Assembly (NCBI GenBank): GCA_020633955.1
Contig: JACKCP010000008.1
Span: 62,001 to 126,000, forward strand
Reading direction: 5' to 3'
Origin: Desulfobacteraceae bacterium
GTDB taxonomy: Bacteria; Desulfobacterota; Desulfobacteria; Desulfobacterales; JACKCP01
DNA: 64,000 bases
The notes beneath the pieces were generated by a model, which did no database searches, had not been told where the DNA came from, and saw only the letters and a program-made list of their open reading frames with translations. Position 1 is the stretch's first letter. Every line of letters begins with the position of its first letter. The translations under genes were made by a program, and so were the position numbers. Shown piece after piece: positions 26,799-35,211 of the stretch.

Positions 26799-27932
26799 TT
26801 AAAAATCAGTCTTAACAGCATGCATTGAAATCATCTCTGCAAATGCTTCTATTCTTGTGAAATGGGATTCAAAATTTTCCCTGTCGTCTGTTCCGAATTC
26901 AAGGTTAAGATATGGAATACCTCTTTTTTTCAGCTCTTTTTCAAGATATGGAAATTCGAAATATTCGTATTCGCAGAATTTTTCTCCTGCAAAGATAACT
27001 CCATCAGCTTCTGATAAATCGATAAGATCAAAAAAGGCTTTTATTCTTTTGTCACCCTGATAAAGGAGTGTGGTACAGGGAAAACTGTTTTCATAAAGAT
27101 CTGCATAATATTTTCCGGGATTGTCCGTAACAGCAGGTGAATATCCGTAGGTTCTTTTAAGTGAGGCAATATCGTTTGAAGCTATAAGAAAACCAGAATC
27201 TTCTATTTTTTCTATTACAGGCAAAGGAGGAGGTATGATTCCCGAAATAATGATCTTCTTTTTTCTCCTCATAACGGGATCAGAAGCTCTTGATATCAGT
27301 TTATGCAGATTATCGATCTGCTCTTTAACACTTGCTGTGTATCCGGATAAAACTGTTTCGCAGAAAGATAGAAAAGAGAGCTTTCCTTTTGAAACAAGGA
27401 TCTCCGCTTCCTGAACTAAATTTCTCATAAGTGAATATGCTGTTGCTGTTTCAGTAAAAGTATCTCCTGAAAAGGCTGTATCAAAATGAGCTTCAATCTT
27501 TTTTATCAGAGAATTAATTTCGTTTTCTATATACAGGGATGGATCTGAAAACTGCCTGTTCACCTGTGGAATATGGATGTTAAAAAGAGGAATATCCCTT
27601 TTAGCCTTTTTATTTGCCGAAACTACAATTTCAGGAAGATTTCTCAGGGTGTCGCAGGCATTGTATGCAAATAAGGCATCAAACATTTCTCCCTTATCCG
27701 AAAGTATAAACTCAAGCATTTCCCTTGCTATTGAGCATGCATAACTCTGGAGATGGAGATCACTTAAGCTAAGATTTTCAACATCTTTTTTTAAATTCCA
27801 CAATACAGCCGGGACAAGTCCCATGGATGCAAAAAGTTCAACAGGAGGATAAAGAGGAAAACATCCTATAACTTTTTCTCCTGACTTCTTAAGTTTTTCA
27901 ATCTGATTTTCTACACTTTTTTCTTTCATCAA
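26799..27932 (-). CDS. 2-hydroxyacyl-CoA dehydratase / BcrB family second subunit (HgdB-like)
   Basis: 377 aa. It starts GEKVIGCFPLYPPVELFASMGLVP (about residues 17-40), a family hallmark. Cysteines of the cluster site occur in LQSYACSIAREML (near 66), YNACDTLRNL (near 92) and GEKFCEYEYFEFPYLEKELKKRGIPYLNLE near residue 320. It pairs with the 414 aa subunit encoded 30 bases downstream. Both subunits diverge from each other, as in HgdAB, FldBC and BcrBC. With a single activase gene the set resembles the dehydratases more than four-subunit benzoyl-CoA reductase. Confidence 0.87.
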   Translation of the reverse strand: MMKEKSVENQIEKLKKSGEKVIGCFPLYPPVELFASMGLVPAVLWNLKKDVENLSLSDLHLQSYACSIAREMLEFILSDKGEMFDALFAYNACDTLRNLPEIVVSANKKAKRDIPLFNIHIPQVNRQFSDPSLYIENEINSLIKKIEAHFDTAFSGDTFTETATAYSLMRNLVQEAEILVSKGKLSFLSFCETVLSGYTASVKEQIDNLHKLISRASDPVMRRKKKIIISGIIPPPLPVIEKIEDSGFLIASNDIASLKRTYGYSPAVTDNPGKYYADLYENSFPCTTLLYQGDKRIKAFFDLIDLSEADGVIFAGEKFCEYEYFEFPYLEKELKKRGIPYLNLEFGTDDRENFESHFTRIEAFAEMISMHAVKTDF

Positions 27933-27979
27933 AATAACCTTTCCCTTTATCTAAGCCGCCATCAGCTGAAAGTTCAGCT

Positions 27980-28744
27980 TTAACGAAATCCAAGGCATGC
28001 GGCTCCAAGAGCTCCGTTTACCTGTGCGTAAGAAGAGACATTAATAGATACCCCAAGTCTTGATTCAAGAGATCTGACCACACCGCTATTCCTTGAAACA
28101 CCTCCTGTCATCATAACAGGAGACCTGAGTCCTGCACGAAGAGCTAAGGCCCCCACTCTTGTTCCTATTGATTCATGAATTCCCCTTATAATGTTTTCTC
28201 TTTTTTCACCTGCGGAAATAAGTGATATGATTTCCGATTCCGCAAACACAGTGCATAAGCTGCTTATATGTGCAGCTTTTTTGGCTTTAGCAGATATATC
28301 TCCGAAATCATTCAGATCAAGCTCAAGAGCTCTTGCCATTACCTCAAGAAATCTTCCGGTACCTGCTGCGCATTTATCGTTCATGGCAAAGTCAGTTACA
28401 CTTCCGTTTTCATCAAGTATTATGACCTTGCTGTCCTGACCCCCTATGTCTATGACAGAACGAATTTTGTTATCCTGAAAATGTGCTCCTGCTGCATGGC
28501 ATGTGATTTCTGTAATTTTTTTATGTGCAAAACTCAGGCGGTTTCTACCGTATCCTGTCGAAATTATGGAGTCTGTTTCTTCAATATTTACAAAGCATTT
28601 ATCAAGAACAAGATTAAGCACCTCTTTTCCGGATTTTTCAGAATTGTATCCTGTTGAAATAACGTCAAATCCGAGAACTTTCATATCTTTCATCAAAACT
28701 GCCTTTGATGTGATTGAGCCTATGTCTATTCCTGCTGTGATCAT
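27980..28744 (-). CDS. ASKHA-type activase of 2-hydroxyacyl-CoA dehydratase (HgdC/BcrA/D-like)
   Basis: 254 aa from the ATG at 28744. N-terminal ITAGIDIGSITSKAVLM is the ATPase phosphate-1 motif, SVIDIGGQDSKVI phosphate-2, MMTGGVSRNSGVV the adenosine motif. The cysteines of the dimer-bridging [4Fe-4S] cluster are in NDKCAAGTGRFLE and SSLCTVFAESEI. It hydrolyses ATP to push one electron into the dehydratase. A longer frame opens at 28762, but AGAGG precedes 28744 and the family starts at this point. The ATGA overlap with the Mo/W enzyme gene indicates tight translational coupling, an unusual partner for an activase. Confidence 0.92.
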   Translation of the reverse strand: MITAGIDIGSITSKAVLMKDMKVLGFDVISTGYNSEKSGKEVLNLVLDKCFVNIEETDSIISTGYGRNRLSFAHKKITEITCHAAGAHFQDNKIRSVIDIGGQDSKVIILDENGSVTDFAMNDKCAAGTGRFLEVMARALELDLNDFGDISAKAKKAAHISSLCTVFAESEIISLISAGEKRENIIRGIHESIGTRVGALALRAGLRSPVMMTGGVSRNSGVVRSLESRLGVSINVSSYAQVNGALGAACLGFR

Positions 28745-30978
28745 GCTGCCTCTATTCTGCATGGAACATATCTGTGAAGAGGAGTTCCTATTGGATCTCT
28801 GTGGGTATTTTTGGTAAGTTCGTTTGCGTTAAACCCGTAAGTTTCTCCGTTATAAACAAGTCCGAATCCGTGTGGAATCAAAACGGTTCCTTTTCTTACA
28901 TCTTCTGTTATTTCAAGCTCTCCTGTTACGTTTCCGTTTTCAGTGATAACTTTTACACTGCACTGGTCAGTCAAACCGAGCTTTTGTGCATCTTCAAGAT
29001 TCATGCAGACAGTGCAGGCCCGTTTACCCTTGTTCCATTCCGGATTTCTCATCATTGTATTTGCGTTGTATTTCATGTGGCGCCCTGCATTTAAAACAAA
29101 TGGAAATTCATTTGCCATTAAAAGAGCTTCTCTTTCTGTTTCAGGTGTAAGAGCAATAACATCTTCTTCCAGTTCCGGAATAAAGACTTCAATTTTCCCT
29201 GATTTTGTTGCAATACCTGCCATTGGATCATCAGCATCGGCAATTCCAACATGAAGTCCTTCCGGTTTATCAAGAAGAGCCTGAAAAATTTTATCTCCCT
29301 GATCAATTCCCCTTTCAAAGCCAGCTCTTGCAGCATTTTTCTGAAATGCTTTTGAGGCTGTAAGCAGTATTCCCCACAAACCTGCCTTTGCAGCACTGTC
29401 CCATGCCTTTCCAAGTGTTTTGGCAAGTACAAAAGGAGTAACCTTTAGAGATTTGGGATTTTTTGTAACAAAATCCATAAGACTTACTGCAAAAGTCATT
29501 CTGTCTGATTCAGCAGCTTCTACAAGTGAATCGGGAATTTTTGGAAGAAGTCCCATTTTATCTGCAATCATTGTAAGAATCTGAGAAGATTCAAGGCAGT
29601 TTTCAGGCGGCTTTACAATGGGACGCCTTAACTGAAAATACATTTCAGGGTATGTCCATGGAAAAAAAGTTGCATCCCATGACTCGTAAAAGGTTCTGCA
29701 GGGAAGGACATAATGTGCAAGCCTTGCCGTTTCAGTCATTACAATCTCGTTTACAACAAAGAGTTCGAGATTTTTAAAACCTTCTTCAAAAGCCTTTGAA
29801 TCGGGATATGAACGCATGGGATTAACAGCTGTAAGATAAATGGCTCTTAGTTTATCGGGATGATCATTTAAAATTTCCTCAGGAATTACAGCAGGAGGAA
29901 AAGATCCCGCAGCTGCAGGAGGCATATTGGTCTTTACGGTTCTCCAGGTTTTTTCATCCCTTTCGTCTGCATGAAATCCCATGGGCATAATCATTCCGGG
30001 AATTACATTTCCTCCCCTTACGCCAAATACTCCGCATATGGTGCCAAGAACCTGAAGAACATAACAGCTTAATGTACTCTGGCGTCCCATATAGATTCCA
30101 AGGTCGGGATGAATACACCATTTTTTTACAGACATCAGCCTGCAGACCTCTTTTACCTCATCGTAATCGAGTTCGCATATTTCAATGGCTTCTCTTGCGT
30201 TAAAATTCTCAAACCAGGGTTTTATTCTTTCCCAGCCTTCAACATTTTTATTAATGTATTCTTTATCTTCCCAATTGTTTTCAATGATGATTGCAATCAT
30301 TGCCTTTGCAAGAATCGCATCGGTTCCGGGACGTACAGCAAGATGAATATCTGCAATTCTTGCTGTCTCGCTTTTTCTGGGGTCTATTATTACAAGTTTT
30401 TTATCAGGATCTTTGGAAAATTCTTTTAATACAATTGGTGCTCTTGGCATCTGATGGCTTTCCATTCCGTTCCATCCCCAGCCGACTATCATTTCAGACT
30501 GAGCTTCATCAAGAGTTGTGATATTGTACTGTTTTCCAAACATTCGGCCGTTTACCCACCATGCTCCGGAAAATTCCTGACCTGTTGTTGAATAGAAATA
30601 CTGGGACCCGAGGCTTCTTAAAAGAGTAAGCCCAAATCCCGCCTCCATGTGTCCGCCTGTTGAACTTCCCCCCATATCTGCAACAGATCTTGGACCATGT
30701 TTATCTACAATTTTTTTAAGCTTTTCAGATATTTCGTCTATTGCCTGTTCCCATGAAATTTCTACAAAATCAGAACCGACTTTTTTCAAAGGATGGGTAA
30801 GACGATCGGCAGGATACTGATGATATATAACATTCATCCCTTTTCTGCATATATATCCCCTGCTTCTAAGATTATCTTTGTCAGGACGCACCCTGGTGAT
30901 TTTTTCGTTTTCAACGAAGAGTTCAATTCCGCAATTCTGAGGACACAGTACACAAGCCGTCTTATGCCACTTTCCCAT
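28741..30978 (-). CDS. DMSO-reductase-family Mo/W oxidoreductase, copy 1 (first gene of operon)
   Basis: 745 aa, no Tat or Sec signal, so cytoplasmic. C9, C12, C16 and C44 form the N-terminal [4Fe-4S] site (CVLCPQNC...YICRKG). The bis-pterin binding body carries WGWNGMESHQMPRAP, IDPRKSETARIADIHLAVRPGTD and a C-terminal molydopterin-binding domain (NAGRHMKYNANTMMRNPEWN...). Where formate dehydrogenase or acetylene hydratase place their Sec or Cys ligand (residue about 140), it reads TTGQEFSGAWWVNGRMFG (131-148) with no Cys or Sec. No NrfC/DmsB-type electron-transfer subunit is adjacent. It is paralogous to 38770-41010. Reaction unknown; it is first in an operon with the dehydratase module. Confidence 0.88.
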   Translation of the reverse strand: MGKWHKTACVLCPQNCGIELFVENEKITRVRPDKDNLRSRGYICRKGMNVIYHQYPADRLTHPLKKVGSDFVEISWEQAIDEISEKLKKIVDKHGPRSVADMGGSSTGGHMEAGFGLTLLRSLGSQYFYSTTGQEFSGAWWVNGRMFGKQYNITTLDEAQSEMIVGWGWNGMESHQMPRAPIVLKEFSKDPDKKLVIIDPRKSETARIADIHLAVRPGTDAILAKAMIAIIIENNWEDKEYINKNVEGWERIKPWFENFNAREAIEICELDYDEVKEVCRLMSVKKWCIHPDLGIYMGRQSTLSCYVLQVLGTICGVFGVRGGNVIPGMIMPMGFHADERDEKTWRTVKTNMPPAAAGSFPPAVIPEEILNDHPDKLRAIYLTAVNPMRSYPDSKAFEEGFKNLELFVVNEIVMTETARLAHYVLPCRTFYESWDATFFPWTYPEMYFQLRRPIVKPPENCLESSQILTMIADKMGLLPKIPDSLVEAAESDRMTFAVSLMDFVTKNPKSLKVTPFVLAKTLGKAWDSAAKAGLWGILLTASKAFQKNAARAGFERGIDQGDKIFQALLDKPEGLHVGIADADDPMAGIATKSGKIEVFIPELEEDVIALTPETEREALLMANEFPFVLNAGRHMKYNANTMMRNPEWNKGKRACTVCMNLEDAQKLGLTDQCSVKVITENGNVTGELEITEDVRKGTVLIPHGFGLVYNGETYGFNANELTKNTHRDPIGTPLHRYVPCRIEAA

Positions 30979-31006
30979 ATTTCCTCCTTCCTGAAGATAT
31001 TGTTTA

Positions 31007-31029
31007 TGTCATTTATATGACGGACAATA
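31007..31029. promoter_or_regulatory. Operator-like motif before Mo operon 1
   Basis: TGTCATTTATATGAC (31007-31021) followed by GGACAATA, 29 bases upstream of the start codon. It resembles the TGNC-N8-TGCC sites before moaC, the second GlxA-type regulator and Mo gene 2, with one base less between half-sites. It also contains the inverted repeat GTCAT/ATGAC. Confidence 0.55.
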
Positions 31030-31130
31030 TTTCTTCAAAAGAGGCGCAAAAGACAAAAAACAAGCTTTACATGCTCAAACTGTATTTGTTTTGATTTGAG
31101 ATCTGATGATTTGAAAAGATATGAATAATA

Positions 31131-31360
31131 CTAACCCTTACCGAAATAATCCATTAATGCAGAAATTCTTTTATCACTTTTCAGGCGTTCAAATACAACC
31201 TGATGAATATCTTCACTCTGCTCTTCATCCAGAATAACAGAATTATAATATTTTTCTCTTGTATCTATTCATCTGTTTTCAAGCTCTTCCCGGAAAGAAT
31301 CAAGCACAGCAACGTTGTATGCGGAAATTTTATTGCCAAGTTATTTATCCGATAAAAACA
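31131..31360 (-). pseudogene. Unrecognised coding relic with an in-frame stop
   Basis: Minus strand: ISAYNVAVLDSFREELENR, TGA, IDTREKYYNSVILDEEQSED, IHQVVFERLKSDKRISALMD, YFGKG, TAG (31131-31133). The codon bias and amino-acid pattern are protein-like on both sides of the TGA, which would be TGG (Trp) in an intact gene. The N-terminal part is missing. I do not recognise the family. Confidence 0.45.
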
Positions 31361-31382
31361 ATGTCCCGTTTGGCGTGTTTTT

Positions 31383-31396
31383 AGTCTTTAAAGACT
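31383..31396. promoter_or_regulatory. Palindrome upstream of the hydrolase/regulator operon
   Basis: AGTCTTTAAAGACT is a perfect 14-bp palindrome 61 bases before the ATG at 31458. It may be an operator. It lacks the TGNC half-sites of the neighbouring promoters. Confidence 0.4.
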
Positions 31397-31457
31397 CTTT
31401 ATTAATTAATCAAAGAATTTTATTAAGAATTTAAAACTTATTTAAAGGAAAACGATC

Positions 31458-32330
31458 ATGACAGTAATAAATCAGGAGAAAATAAGAATCTTTTCAGTAG
31501 ACGGAAATCTATTGTCCCTGACAATTCATTCTCCTGTCGAAAAAAAAGACAATACTCTTTTTTTAATAAACTCGGCAATGGCAGTACCCCAGCAGTATTA
31601 CTTCAATTTTGCAGAGTTTATCTGTGAGCTTGGTTATGCTGCGGTAACATACGATTATACCGGAGTTGGTGAGTCTCTTACACAGGATCTTAAAAAAACT
31701 CAGGTCAAGGCAAGTGACTGGGCTCTTAAGGATATGTATTGTGTAATTGAATGGGTCAGCAAAGAACTGTTCCCCGAAAGACTATTTGTAATAGGCCACA
31801 GCTACGGCGGCCAGACTCCGGGACTTCTGCCAAACAGTGATAAAATAGATGCAATGGCAACTTTTTCATCCCAAAGCGGATACTGGCTATTACAGGGAGG
31901 TTTTCAAAAGGCTGTTGTAGCTTTTCATATGTTTCTTTCTTTTCCTCTTGTATCAAGGGCTGTTGGTTTCATGCCCATGAGCAAACTCGGAGCTGGTGAG
32001 GACATACCTAAAAACGTTGCTTTGGAATGGGCAACCTGGTGCAGAAAACCGGGGTACATTCTCGATGCCAAAGATCTTCCTGTTGAGCGATATGAGAATT
32101 TCAAAGCTCCTGTTCTGGCTTTCAGTTTTGACGACGATAACTGGGGAACTGAAAAATCGGTAAATACCATGATGAGTGCCTATCCAAATCTTACAAGAAG
32201 ACATGTTATTCCCGAAAATATAGGAGTATCAAAAATAGGGCATTTCGGTTTTTTCCAGACAAAATGCAAAAAATTATGGTTTGAAGTTATAGACTGGTTC
32301 AATAATACGATACCATTGCAGAAAAACTGA
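31458..32330 (+). CDS. Alpha/beta-fold hydrolase
   Basis: 290 aa, cytoplasmic. Catalytic features: nucleophile elbow FVIGHSYGGQ (about residues 112-121), acid region FSFDDDNWG (about 222-230) and histidine in VSKIGHFGFF (about 259-268). Similar to the COG4757-type serine hydrolases. It could be a thioesterase or esterase serving the CoA pathway, but the substrate is unknown. It starts the plus-strand operon hydrolase - GlxA-type regulator - crotonase (gaps 11 and 20 bases), divergent from Mo operon 1. Confidence 0.85.
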   Translation: MTVINQEKIRIFSVDGNLLSLTIHSPVEKKDNTLFLINSAMAVPQQYYFNFAEFICELGYAAVTYDYTGVGESLTQDLKKTQVKASDWALKDMYCVIEWVSKELFPERLFVIGHSYGGQTPGLLPNSDKIDAMATFSSQSGYWLLQGGFQKAVVAFHMFLSFPLVSRAVGFMPMSKLGAGEDIPKNVALEWATWCRKPGYILDAKDLPVERYENFKAPVLAFSFDDDNWGTEKSVNTMMSAYPNLTRRHVIPENIGVSKIGHFGFFQTKCKKLWFEVIDWFNNTIPLQKN

Positions 32331-32341
32331 CGGAGAAAAAA

Positions 32342-33328
32342 ATGGCTCATATAACTCTGCTTGCATATCCAAACTGTTCCATATCAAATCTAACATGTCC
32401 CATAGATTCATTTGGAATAGCAAATCTGTGGCATAAAACCCACACAACTCCGCAAGAGTTTACAGGACCTCTTTTTACATGGGATATTGTAACTCCCGAC
32501 GGGAGGCCAGTAGACGGATTCGGAGGATTGCCAATTTACCCGAACAAGGCAATACATGAAATAGAAGAGACAGATGTTATTCTTATTCCCGGGATTCTTC
32601 CTCCCATACATTTCATTGGAAATCTTCAGGAAGATATAAAAAACATGATCATGAAATGGCATGAAAGAGAAAAGCTGATAGGCACCATATGCACAGGCTC
32701 TTTTCTTCTTGCGGAAACAGGTCTTCTTGACGGACATGAAGCAACCACAAACTGGGCATATGCAAACTATTTTCAGAAATTATACCCAAAGGTAAATCTA
32801 AAACCCGAAAGAATACTTACAGTAGACAATAATTTTGTATGTTCGGGTGCAACAACCGCTTTCATGGATCTATGTCTTTATTTTATAGAAAAATTCGGAT
32901 CATCAGACCTTTCTGCAAAATGCGCAAAGCTTCTTCTTATAGATTCCACAAGAAAAAGCCAGGCTCCGTATTTTATATTTGAATTTCAGAAAGATCATTC
33001 TGATGACAAGATTCTGAATGCTCAGACCTATATGGAAGAAAACATATCCGGTACTATTTCATTTGATCAGCTTGCAAAGGAATCGGGTATAAGTCCGAGA
33101 CATTTTAAAAGAAGATTTAAAAATGCAACCGGAGATTCACCACAGATCTATCTTCAGAGACTAAGGGTAGAAGAGGCAAAAAGACAGCTTGAAACAACTT
33201 TTGAGTCTTTTGAATCGATTACCTGGAATGTTGGATATGAAAACAGCAATTCATTTAGAAGACTTTTTAAAAAAATGACGGGACTAAACCCTCTGGAATA
33301 CCGGAAAAAATTTAATGTTAACGGATAA
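32342..33328 (+). CDS. GlxA-type transcriptional regulator (DJ-1/PfpI plus AraC), copy 1
   Basis: 328 aa. The N-terminal DJ-1/PfpI-like domain (about residues 1-190) contains the nucleophile-elbow cysteine C117 in GTICTGSFLLAETGLL and LIPGILPP. The C-terminal AraC domain (about 215-328) has LAKESGISPRHFKRRFKNATGDSPQIYLQRLRVEEAKRQLE and VGYENSNSFRRLFKKMTGLNPLEYRKKF. The family controls catabolism of amino or quaternary compounds in several bacteria; ligands are small metabolites. The copy at 37596-38582 is the same length and clearly paralogous. It probably controls the adjacent Mo and crotonase genes. Confidence 0.9.
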   Translation: MAHITLLAYPNCSISNLTCPIDSFGIANLWHKTHTTPQEFTGPLFTWDIVTPDGRPVDGFGGLPIYPNKAIHEIEETDVILIPGILPPIHFIGNLQEDIKNMIMKWHEREKLIGTICTGSFLLAETGLLDGHEATTNWAYANYFQKLYPKVNLKPERILTVDNNFVCSGATTAFMDLCLYFIEKFGSSDLSAKCAKLLLIDSTRKSQAPYFIFEFQKDHSDDKILNAQTYMEENISGTISFDQLAKESGISPRHFKRRFKNATGDSPQIYLQRLRVEEAKRQLETTFESFESITWNVGYENSNSFRRLFKKMTGLNPLEYRKKFNVNG

Positions 33329-33348
33329 AGACAATAAAGGAGTTCATA

Positions 33349-34173
33349 GTGACTGAAAGTAAATATTACGATGTTGAAATAAAATCGCCTCTGGCAATGG
33401 TTTATCTTGATCGTCCTGACAAAAAAAATGCAATGAACGCCCCGGCATGGTGGGATGCTCCTCAAATATTTGAAGAACTTGATAAAAACGATGATGTAAA
33501 AGTAATCATCATTTCAGGTAAAGGCCCATCTTTTTGTGCTGGAATAGACCTGATGGGAATGGTTCCCGAACTTGGTGAATTAATGGAACCCGAACAGAAA
33601 GGCGGCGTAAAATGGAAGCTTATTCCCAAAATCAAGAAAATGCAGGAAGCCATGAACTGCATTGAAAATTGCAGAAAACCTGTTATTGCAGCCATTCACG
33701 GACACTGCATAGGAGCAGGACTTGATATGGCAACAGCATGCGATATTCGTCTATGTTCTGAAGACGCAGTCTTCTCTCTTCGTGAAGCTGCTGTTGCAAT
33801 TGTAGCAGATATGGGCGTTCTTCAGAGAATTCCACATATTGTCGGACAGGGAGCAGCAAGGGAACTGGCATACACTGCCGGCTATATAAATGCCTCAAGA
33901 GCAAAGGATATACTCCTTGTAAATCATGTATTTAAAGATCATGAAGAGTTGATGAAAGAGGCTGAAAAAATGGCTCTTGAAATTTCTGAAAACTGCTCAT
34001 CTCTTGCTGTGCAGGCTTCCAAAAAAGTTTTGAATTACGGTATAGGAAAAAGTGTGGAAGATGGTCTTGATTATGTGGCATCAATAAGCAGCAACATCAT
34101 TCCTTCAGATGATCTTATGGAGGCATTTACTGCATTTTCCCAAAAAAGAAAGCCTGATTTTAACAAAAAATAG
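33349..34173 (+). CDS. Crotonase family, probable delta3,5-delta2,4-dienoyl-CoA isomerase
   Basis: 274 aa, starts at GTG (33349) with AAGGAG before it. The oxyanion-hole region is GKGPSFCAGIDLMGM (about residues 61-75) and HGHCIGAGLDMATACDIR (about 117-134). The acidic residues D126, E146 and D154 reproduce the spacing (20 and 8) of the catalytic triad of rat ECH1 dienoyl-CoA isomerase, and the context ADMGVLQRIPHIVG resembles its AADVGTLQRLPKVIG. Such enzymes shift conjugated double bonds in CoA thioesters, and related ones hydrolyse or isomerise ring intermediates. It follows the GlxA-type gene by 20 bases. Confidence 0.85.
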   Translation: MTESKYYDVEIKSPLAMVYLDRPDKKNAMNAPAWWDAPQIFEELDKNDDVKVIIISGKGPSFCAGIDLMGMVPELGELMEPEQKGGVKWKLIPKIKKMQEAMNCIENCRKPVIAAIHGHCIGAGLDMATACDIRLCSEDAVFSLREAAVAIVADMGVLQRIPHIVGQGAARELAYTAGYINASRAKDILLVNHVFKDHEELMKEAEKMALEISENCSSLAVQASKKVLNYGIGKSVEDGLDYVASISSNIIPSDDLMEAFTAFSQKRKPDFNKK

Positions 34174-34176
34174 GAT

Positions 34177-34200
34177 TTGCAAAGCTTCTGTTTTTTGCAA
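34177..34200 (+). terminator. Hairpin after the dienoyl-CoA isomerase gene
   Basis: TTGCAAA (34177-34183) pairs with TTTGCAA (34194-34200) starting three bases after the stop, with a T-run inside the loop side. It belongs to the GCAAAGCT hairpin family and may serve as a weak terminator between converging genes. Confidence 0.45.
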
Positions 34201-34329
34201 GTCAGATCGTTGCTCTCAGTCAAGCTCAAAAAGAGTATTTTAGGTTTGAAAAAACAGATTTGCTTTGCTGCCAAGAAGGTTACGAAGAATGATCTCCGCA
34301 ACCCGCTAAACCATATGCTCTTAAAAAAG

Positions 34330-35136
34330 CTACCGTCCTTCAAACTGTGCATATCCAGGACCTTTTTCAAGCAAAGACTTTACGCCGTTTTTAACATCGT
34401 CAGAGTCAAAAAGAGGAGAAGCTATTTTTGCAAGTCTGTTGTCTGCCTCACAAACTCCCTGCTCTAACGTTATTCTAATTATCTCCTTTAGTGCAGAATA
34501 TGAAAGTGTGGGACCGTTGGCCAGTTTTTCTACAAATTTAAGTGTCTTTTCAAAAAGTTCGCTGTCAGGAACTACCCTGTTTACTATATTCCATTCCTCA
34601 AATTTCTTTGCAGGATAAAAGCTTCCTGTCATGACTATCTCCCTAGCTCTGGAAGGTCCTACACGGTCGCAGAGCCTTTGAGCTCCTCCTGCAAGAGGAA
34701 CAAGACCGACAACTGCTTCGGCCTGTGAAAACTGTGCTGATTCTCCAGCCCAGATCATGTCGCATGCCAGGGCTATTTCAAGTCCTGCTGTAAGACAAAG
34801 ACCCTGAACAGCCGCTATTGTAGGGAAAGGTAGGGATTCGAGTCTCGAAATCATTCGGACAAAGGAGGGAATCATTTCTTTTGCATCATTTGAATTTCTG
34901 CCAAGAAACATATTTTTTACGTCTACGCCTGCTGTGAAATTGTCTCCTTCTGCGACAATCATAAGTGCTCTTATGTCCATTCCGGGTATTTTCTTCTGAA
35001 GCCCATTGGATTCCTCAAGCATGGCAAGTATTTCATTAACCTTATCAAACATGGAAAATTCAATAAGATTAAGGGGTGGGTTAGACAATGTTAAAATACC
35101 TACATTCTCTTTTTGTTCGAACTTAACTTTATCCAT
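34330..35136 (-). CDS. Enoyl-CoA hydratase/isomerase
   Basis: 268 aa crotonase. CoA-binding/oxyanion motifs: AEGDNFTAGVDVKNM (about residues 63-77) and AAVQGLCLTAGLEIALACDM (about 107-126). Both hydratase glutamates appear to be present, one in AGLE and one in FSQAEAVVGLVPLAGGAQRL. It hydrates a trans-2-enoyl-CoA. An AGGAGA precedes the ATG. It converges with the dienoyl-CoA isomerase and lies upstream of nothing on its own strand; it may share the moaC transcript (75 bases between). Confidence 0.88.
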   Translation of the reverse strand: MDKVKFEQKENVGILTLSNPPLNLIEFSMFDKVNEILAMLEESNGLQKKIPGMDIRALMIVAEGDNFTAGVDVKNMFLGRNSNDAKEMIPSFVRMISRLESLPFPTIAAVQGLCLTAGLEIALACDMIWAGESAQFSQAEAVVGLVPLAGGAQRLCDRVGPSRAREIVMTGSFYPAKKFEEWNIVNRVVPDSELFEKTLKFVEKLANGPTLSYSALKEIIRITLEQGVCEADNRLAKIASPLFDSDDVKNGVKSLLEKGPGYAQFEGR

Positions 35137-35211
35137 GAAAATCTCCTGTTTTTTATTTTTTTTTAATGCCTTGTATTACAGACATCAGGGTGAATAAGAC
35201 CGTAATTAAAT

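Noticed and set aside
25524..28744. Double-cubane cluster protein (DCCP) with its reductase instead of a dehydratase
   Set aside because: DCCP is encoded by one HgdB-like gene; here two distinct subunits with separate cysteine sets are present, as in HgdAB or BcrBC.
31290..31310. TGA in the relic at 31131-31360 as selenocysteine codon
   Set aside because: The neighbouring residues do not resemble a redox motif and no SECIS-like hairpin is evident; loss of a Trp codon is simpler.
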